A stretch of DNA of 64,000 nucleotides from Aphelocoma coerulescens (Eukaryota > Chordata > Aves > Passeriformes > Corvidae), in contig NC_091020.1 of assembly GCF_041296385.1 (NCBI RefSeq), forward strand, positions 32,630,001-32,694,000, given 5' to 3'. The position numbers were made by a program, and so were the translations under genes. The stretch's first letter is position 1, and each line of letters starts with the position of its first letter. Below the pieces are notes generated by a model. It did not search any database, was not told the DNA's origin, and was given only the letters and a program-made list of their open reading frames with translations. Below are positions 56,376 to 64,000 of this stretch, piece after piece.

Positions 56376-58100
56376 GATCTCCCTATGTGCAAACCCTGGA
56401 CCTGCCAGACACCTTTCCCAGTGCAGCTCCCTGCCCCCAGGACAGACAGGACAGTGCTTCTCCGGGGATGCAGCTGGGAAGCTCAGGAGCAGCACTGTGA
56501 GCACCTTTCCCGTTGGATGAGTACAGACTTATGAGCTTTGTCCTGCTCCTTTTTGGAATTTCTGCTCTCTGCAGAGACACCAGACTGGTGTCTGGACTAG
56601 TTACGCTCTAGTTTTTCACTTACACAGAATGACTTCATCTTTATGCCAGTGCATTAAGGCAGAATAAGGCAAATACACTGCAGAATGGCCAAAAAAAAAA
56701 AAAAAAATCAATATATAAGACCAATGTAATGCATTGTACTCTAAGTAAGAACTCTTACACTGAATACAGATTGTAATAAAATCATCTAAAAAAAAAAAAA
56801 AAAAGAATATTAAAACCTCTTTTTTATCCAGATCGATTTCAAACTCCTGCAAATATTCTGTGTGACATTGGCATCATTAAGAGTTTACTTGTTATGAAGG
56901 CTCTGAAGTTCATGATCATGATCTTCCAGCTACAGGCACAACCATAAAAAAATAATTCCAGATCTACCCTGTAAATATGACCACAGTGACCCAGAGCAGA
57001 GGGAAGGTTGGTGGCATGAGGCTCTGAACTGAACATCAGTCTTTTACACCCAGATACATAAATAGCTGCTTTTTAAAAGATAGCTAAATGTTTCCCCACA
57101 GATATATAAACATTCTTCTGTGTCTGGAAACACTGTGTTGTAACCCAGCATACCATGGCCATCAGTGGAGCAGAGCATTTTAAAACAAACAAACAGCAAA
57201 GAAATGACGATGGGCACGAAAACATGAAAGCAAATTTTCTGGAAGGTTTGTTGTTGCTGCCCTTTTGAAATGAAACACTCTGGGGATTTGTCAGAAGGTT
57301 CAAAATATTGACAGTTTCACCTCCCCACTTTTGTTTCTAAGCTCTTCCACCTTCAGCTGCACTGCAATTTTTTGATATTAAGCGTAGTTTCTCTCCAATC
57401 CCATCCAGTTAATTATGTTTTAATTAGAAAGAAACCTCAAATTTAATGAAAGTTAGAAATAATTAGAGAGTGCCACAGCCTACTCAGCGCAAACACTGAC
57501 TTGGTAGAAATGTGATGAAGGGCTTTTCCCCTGCAGGTTCCTGGCTGTAATATCTAATGAGGATCTGAAAGTCAGTTAAATGAGAATAGTCCTGATAGAC
57601 AAAAAAAATTGATGCTGTGCTAACAAAGAGCCACCCCCTAATCCATGCAATATTCTCATTACTGTTAATTAACTTGAAATGAAAGAGTAGGCTGCAAAAC
57701 TTGAACAGAACTGTAACAGAGATGCTCATAGATCTCTTGGTGGTGCCTCAGTGAGGGCTGGTGCTGAGGCAGAGTTGGCTCCTTCCCTCATGCCATCTCT
57801 CGTTGCTGTGTTGTTTTGCTGTGTTCAGGGCTGTGGGTGTCCCACTGTCCCCTGCTCCACCTGAGGCACCGAGTGTGGGTAGCTGGAATCACAGGCAAAC
57901 ACAGCCCAGATGTTTAATTCAGCAGGACACATCTGTACCATCACCCACAGCCTGCTGTGCGCCTCCTGACCCCCCCTTTGCAGGGGTTACCATTTCTTTC
58001 GGACTTTTGAGGTGTTACAGTCACACTGATTGTCTCGTCCTTCCCAAACCAAGTTTTCCAATTTCCATGTCAAGCGTTGAGCTAAACCAGAAACACACAG
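56376..58100. other. unique AT-rich sequence with two A runs
   Basis: A runs lie at 56691-56707 and 56788-56804; the second is preceded by AATAAA. No gene recognised. Confidence 0.6.
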
Positions 58101-58470
58101 CTGCTCCTGTTGGGCTCCTGCACTACAGAGTGTGCTTTCCTGGCTCCTGTTGGGCTCCTGAGCCACAAAGTGTGCTTTCCTGGCTCCTGTTGGGCTCCTG
58201 CACTACAGAGTGTGCTTTCCTGGCTCCTGTTGGGCTCCTGCACCACAGAGTGTGCTTTCCTGGTTCCTGTTGGGCTCCTGCACTACAGAGTGTGCTTTCC
58301 TGGCTCCTGTTGGGCTCCTGAGCCACAAAGTGTGCTTTCCTGGCTCCTGTTGGGCTCCTGAGCCACAAAGTGTGCTTTCCTGGCTCCTGTTGGGCTCCTG
58401 CACTACAGAGTGTGCTTTCCTGGCTCCTGTTGGGCTCCTGCACCACAAAGTGTGCTTTCCTGGCTCCTGA
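58101..58470. repeat. 40-bp minisatellite, nine units
   Basis: Nine full units start at 58101 and every 40 bp to 58460, plus 10 bp. Each unit is TGGCTCCTGTTGGGCTCCTG, then a variable decamer (CACTACAGAG, AGCCACAAAG, CACCACAGAG or CACCACAAAG), then TGTGCTTTCC. GGCTCCTG occurs twice within each unit. Reading frames through it on both strands are artefacts. Confidence 0.99.
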
Positions 58471-61400
58471 CACAGCCTGGCCTGACGTTGCCTTTTCCAC
58501 TGGAAAACCAGGACATTTTCCTTCACACCAGCTGTCATCACAAACCCCTGTGGCAGTGGATCCCTCCACATGTGCTCACCTCCAGAGCGGCCTCCTCGAC
58601 ACGGACGTTGTCCCTGGCAGGGTTTGGTTCCCTATGGACAGCCAGGGACACTTCCCATCCTCTGGCTTGGAAAACCTGCTCAGGTCCAGGTGGGATCCCG
58701 GGCTCTGCCTCTCTGGTGAGTGCTGGGTATGGAGCACACAGCTCCTGGTGTTTCATCTCCTGCAGCCTGAGCTTGTTTCAGAACCTCTGGCCTGCAATTC
58801 CCTGTATCCTACCCATGCCAAAATGGGTAGGATACAAAATGGATGAGGCCTGCACTCATCCTCCAGCTGCTGGTGGTCCCTGGCTGATCCAAAATCCTCA
58901 CACCCTTCGGGAAGTCATGGTGTAGGTCTCCCTACTCCAGCTGTTTGCCTTCTAATGAGTAAGTCCGCCTCTTCTCTCCTCCCAGGTAATCAGGCAGATC
59001 TATTCAAATGTTTTTTACAATTATTTCTTATGTTGAAAAAAACCACAGCAAGTGAGGAAGGCCAGTCTGTTTCTAGTTAGGAAGGCCCAGCATGGATCTA
59101 TTGCATTTATCATTTTGATAAGAACATTTGATAGACAGGCTCCTGGACTCAACTCAGCATTTTAGCCCTCTGCAAGCTCTAATGCAGGAGAGGGGTCAGC
59201 GAGCTGCCAGAGCTGCTGGGGGCACCCAGGGGTGGTACAAGTGACACGGCTGCAGTGCTTTCTGAAATGAAATGTTTGTTACTCTGCTCCTTCTGTGTTT
59301 TCTAGCAGGCATCACCACCCCAAAGCCAAGTAAAAACAGGACAACCCAAAACCAGGGAAAGCACTTGGCTCTCACCTGTGGTCTGTGAGGAGCTGCTCAG
59401 GGCTGGAGAGCGTCGTGTCCAACACCGAGCCTTGTTCAGAGGGTTTAGCCCTGACCCTGGGAGCAGGCAGAGGGAAATCAGCCCTTTGATCTTCATTCCA
59501 TCTGAATGGCAAAAGTCACTCTGGATACACACTCTTGTTATTTCCCAAACATTTGGGGAAGCTCTGACTCCCCACCTAGTGCTTCCCGACGTGCTGTGGT
59601 TGGAAACAGTGTCACAGGGCCGAGCTCTCCCTGGCCTGGGAACACGGAATAAATCATTTATGCCAACCTGTTGTTAACAACTCTTTTCTTCCTGCAGATT
59701 ATTTACACTCTGTGAATTTCACCTTCTGGAAACAACTCCTAGGGGTAAATCCAACTCCTGTAACAGTTCTACTGTATTTTAGCAGGTGAGGAAGTGAATT
59801 GGAGTGGAAAGAAGTTAATTCAATTCCAGTTCAAACTTTTTTTTTCATATAAACTTTAATTTTGTAAACCTACACCACCAAGAATTAACTCTTAAATAAT
59901 TCTTCCAAAGGGTACATTTGGATTTCATATTTTAAGCGTTCATGGAAAATCAGAGAAATCTGGTTTATTTCTTATAGCAATCACAGTACATAAATGTCAG
60001 TCCATTTGCTGTAGCATCCCTATGAAGGAAAGGTGCTGAAGAGGAAATTTGCCTCAGGCCTCAAATTATATCTTGCTGGAACCTGAATCACATTTTTTTG
60101 AAAGCTCCTAAAATGCGTGGGAGAGGGTAATGATCTGTACTGAGATAACACAAATAATTTTCTTAGTCTTCACAGACTTAAATTAATTGGTCCTGAGCAT
60201 GACTTTAAATACATGACATTAAAGAAGCACATGGTTCCCCCCCAGGAATGAGCTACCCTACATTTTAATGTTGCATCATTATCTTGTTTTGTATTCCTGG
60301 CCACGTGATATTGACTCGGGAACAGGAGGCAAGATGTTTTAATTGCACATAAATAATTATGTAAATGTAGATAGCAATGCTTGTTAAAATTAATCATTCA
60401 TTAGCACTGTGGAGAAAAAAAAAAAAGAAATGGCAATCAGATGAGATATTGCTGCTGAAAGCTGAGCTGAAATTCTGTTTCATTTCTCAATCAGCCTGCA
60501 TGAAATGTGCTTGATGAGTATTGATTTACCCCACTGGATAAATCTGCCCGAGGGAGGAGACACTTCTCAGGGAGGGCAAGGGACATTTGTGATAATTAAA
60601 GACTTATCAAGAGATCACAAAGCAACTTATGGAGGAGGCTAAACTGCTTTTATTCACATTTGTGAATAAAGAAAGAGTGATGCAAAAGAGGCTCATAAGT
60701 AGAGTTACTCAAGAGGGATTGAATATGAAAAACATTAAACCCCCCCAAAACAGAGGAACCTGCTGGTTCTGCACCCTTCTCCCACCAGGGATCACTGCCA
60801 CAGAACGAGCAGGATCAGCTCCCAGGACTTCACACCAGGATCAGTGTTGGGAACAAAACACCTATTCCCAGAGTCTTGCAAGATGGTGTGAAATGAGTTC
60901 CTAATCCGGATTTGGGGCTCTTTAACCAGGATGGGCTCAGCCTGGCGCTGGGCTGCCCCGTGGGTCTCACACCTTTCCTCTCCAGGGCTGCCCCCTGCCT
61001 TGGAGCTCCTGGAGAAGAACGACGGCATTTCAGGGCAGAGGAGCTGGAGGGCACTGGGAGGATCACAGGAGCATCACAAAAACAGCTGAGGGCCTTTTCT
61101 GACCTTTTGCCCTTTACTTGATTGCCTGTTTCTTTAAAGAAAGTTTACTTTTTTTTTTCTTCTTTAGTTTTTTCTCCTGCTATCCCCATGAGGCATTCTT
61201 TCCTATGAGTCATCCACACCATAAAGAAATTACTGTTTGGCTCAAAGTTCTGCTCCCATGCCTGGAATCAACATTTTTTCAGTGAGAGATAGGAAATGAG
61301 CTGAATTTGTGGGTGATTCACTATTTACTATTTTGACCTGAGATGTGTTTTTACCACTAACTTTAAAAGAAAAGAAAATCATACAATAAAACACTGAAAA

Positions 61401-64000
61401 GGCCAAAGCTACGTGAGATAGAAGGCATTAACATGCTCTTTAATTGTTTCTTTACCTCATATACAGTAATAATCCCTTATATCTTTTAACACCGATTTTA
61501 CATTTTATTAGGATTATTAATTTGACTCATTTTATTACAGAATGGCATCTTAAATATTTAAAATACCCCTAAGGAGGGTATTTTCTCATACAGCTGAGAA
61601 ATGTGGTATTATTTATGCATTTATATTTTTTATGTGCGCATGATACAACATAATAAAGCATTTTTTCCAACATCTATATAGCCTGGCTGCAAAAATCATG
61701 TATATAGATATAAACAGAGCAGTTCTGTGCACTAAAGCCCAACCACAGACTGCCCAGAGACAGGATCTGGACCATACAACAGCTGAAGGTTTGGAAAACA
61801 CCCATATTTGCCCATTTTAATCCAGTGCTGTCAGGTGGGGTATTGAAACAAATCCTCTCTCCCTCTAGGACCATCTCTCGGTGTGTCAAACCCTTTGTGG
61901 TCCTCCACAAACAGCACTGATGTGCTCCTTGGAACATGGGGGGGTCTTGGTCTACTCACAGCAGCTCTGCTGGGCTTAGGATCCCTCCATGGATCCCAAA
62001 ATCAGCTACACAAACCCCATGGATCAGCTCTTCGCTTAGAGGGATGAAAATAAAGCTCTGAAAGCCTTGCTTGAACCTGCTGCAAGTCACTTTCTAAAGT
62101 TAGATTTAGACATTTAGGTCATTATAGAGCAGATGCTGCCACCAAATTTGTTTGGATGTAACCTCACTGCAGCACTTTTGCCAGTAGAAACAAATTAGAA
62201 AATGCTGGCTACCTCCTCAAATCCTTCTGATTTATTTGTTTCGAACCAAAGCAGTTGCAGAAAGTTCTTAAGTAGTGCATCTCCATCCTTGGCAGATATT
62301 TAAGAACAAGGCAATGATTTCAGTTTCAACTGCAGGAACTGGAACACATCTGGGATCAAGAAATGTCTTTTATGGTGTCCATCACTTCAGGTGAAAGGGA
62401 AGGAGGAGGAAGATGAGATGAGGAAATGAGTTTCCCAGAAAAGGCCCCAATATATTTTAAAAATATATATAAACTAAATATTGTTCAGAATGTTTTCTTC
62501 TGGTTGAAATGACCATTATCCCTGTTGCTCTCCCAGGAAAGCTTCTGGAAATGAAGAGGGTTTTTCCAGTGCAGCTGGAGTTTCCTATTTCACGTATATT
62601 CTTGCAACCACAAAGTGATGAAGCTGCCTCTCCATGCAAGCACACAGGGGAAAGGAGAAGCTACTGATGACCTCTTGTCCCATAAAAGTCACCCAATAGA
62701 TGCACAGTGTTGCCAAACCGAATTTTTTTCCACAAATCCATGATTTTCAGTTGGGGGGAAGAACGGGTTTGAAAGCCCCACACCCTGGAAGCGGCTCAGT
62801 CGGGGTGTACCACCCTAAAATACCTGAAATGGCACCAAGCCAGTGTTAAACAACCAGAGCCCCTAAACTTTCATCTACAAGCAACAACACTTGAAGCCAT
62901 CCCAGCATTTCTGGAATGTGGTGAATGAGTGTGAGTGGCAGTGTGTACAGCCAGCACCTAAAACACCTCTAACATTTTCCTATTTCTGCTTGGCTGAGAC
63001 TACTTTAAACAATTACTTAGAAGGGTTTGATGTCCAGCTGGGCATATGCTGTGCTGCTTGTGGCCAGGGGCCTGTTGACCATCACTGGACATGTCAGGGA
63101 TGGTCCTTTGATGCCCAGACACTCTGAGAGTGTTCTGGGTGCTGAGATGTCCTGAGGCTTTGCTTCCACTCTTACGGTGGAGATGAGGGGATCTCTGCTC
63201 CTCACTCAAAGGGACTGTCCCCAGCTCAGTCTGCTGGAGCTGCTAGGGCTCTCACACTGATTAAAAGCAGACCCATTCTTAGCCTTTTTCATGTTGGATG
63301 AGTGATTTCAGGAGGATGCAGCAGCTCTTACAAACCATGACACAACTCTAACCCACCGCTGGCTGCAGCCGCTGGAGCTCTCGCAAGCCCCTGCGCAGGA
63401 AATGAGACCTCAATGGCATTTCTGTCTCATTTCTGGAGGAGCCCAGCCCCGTTCCTCTTCCTTTTCAGAACATGAACAATGTGTAGAACAGTAGATATAT
63501 GTTGCTCCTGTGAGCTGGGGTTTTGTCCATTGTTAATGCAGTGAAAATACAGACTTTTCACACAGTTTTCTTTGTAAAGCCAGCAGTCGCCCACAAGCAA
63601 ACGCCAAGCCAGGTCCACAAAAACAGTGAAATGACATGATTAAAACTTCCAATTCATCTTAATCCAGGGCCCTCTGGCATGAGCATTACAATAAAGCCTT
63701 AAATAAATAGTTATAAGAACCATTTCTGTCATCACATCCCTAATGCAGAGTGGAAAAGCATGCAAAAATGAGGTGCCTGCATGTTCTGTCTTCTTGTTGG
63801 CAACTGCATCTTGCAATGAGCTGTTGAAAACAGCTTTTTGAAATTGTGATACTAAATGTCACCGTCAGGTTTGTGATGGTTCTCATCTCACTCTTACCCA
63901 GTGAACATAATTTATTAATAATGTACTTTTATATGAATTCGAGGTGTGAAGATTCAGCTTGTCTGAATTACCCCCTCGGGGAAGAAGGACAGAGGGAAAT
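58471..64000. other. gene-poor stretch to window end
   Basis: Mostly unique AT-rich sequence with A/T runs near 60414-60425 and 61149-61159. A perfect hairpin lies at 58804-58835. No CR1, RNA gene or convincing coding exon was recognised. Confidence 0.6.
58804..58835. repeat. perfect inverted repeat, 13-bp arms
   Basis: GTATCCTACCCAT, a 6-nt loop GCCAAA, and ATGGGTAGGATAC. The arms are exactly complementary. Confidence 0.95.

Noticed and set aside
57761..58569. Repetitive frames of 120-190 codons on both strands
   Set aside because: Mostly translation of the 40-bp minisatellite; no start context or splice structure.
63427..63618. 63-codon minus-strand frame (DLAWRLLVGDCWLYKEN...)
   Set aside because: Looks protein-like, but there is no acceptor between the upstream in-frame stop and the segment, and no family match.
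43500..64000. BTBD16, expected next to TACC2 from mammalian synteny
   Set aside because: Neither strand gave a convincing match to BTBD16 segments I recall; it may lie beyond the window or be too divergent to see by eye.
1..64000. CRISPR arrays, phage or bacterial defence systems, rRNA, tRNA
   Set aside because: The sequence is vertebrate nuclear DNA. The only regular arrays are microsatellites and minisatellites without CRISPR spacing, and no RNA-gene signature was seen.

Overview
The window is vertebrate nuclear DNA, almost certainly from a bird. It has intron-rich, low-density genes with GT-AG splice sites. The dispersed repeats are CR1 retrotransposon 3' ends in which the sequence around 'ACCTTCCAACCC' runs into an ATTCTATG-type terminus; there are no Alu/B1/L1-like elements. 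Species cannot be fixed from the sequence. || 1-41,120 (+ strand): the 3' two thirds of TACC2 (transforming acidic coiled-coil protein 2). The 5' end lies outside the window. Sixteen constitutive-looking coding exons join in one continuous frame (3,028 nt, 1,008 residues plus stop). They encode a Pro/Ala-rich segment, one 1.3-kb exon with basic clusters and two SDP-type repeats, an acidic/Ser-rich linker, and the C-terminal TACC coiled coil. Two extra in-frame microexon candidates (36 nt and 9 nt), a NAGNAG acceptor and a skippable exon pair point to extensive alternative splicing. The 3' UTR has two poly(A) signals. || 41,630-about 45,600 (+ strand): a compact three-exon gene starts about 600 bp after the TACC2 3' end. 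It encodes a 125-residue GPI-anchored Ly6/uPAR (three-finger) protein with all ten cysteines. I do not recognise the orthologue. || 43,500-64,000: mostly gene-poor. It holds five CR1 3' fragments (four of them minus strand), a TATC microsatellite, a 260-bp perfect TTTCC array plus degenerate tail, a 17-bp G4-prone minisatellite of about 27 units, a nine-unit 40-bp minisatellite and a perfect 13-bp-arm hairpin. Several exon-like stretches were seen here, but none is strong enough to call a gene. || The two genes are independent: a cytoplasmic/centrosomal microtubule adaptor and a cell-surface protein. I saw no operon-like or defence-system organisation, no CRISPR, no rRNA and no recognisable tRNA. 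The most useful new observations are the two microexons, the CR1 insertion a few bases past a TACC2 splice donor, and the unassigned Ly6 gene.
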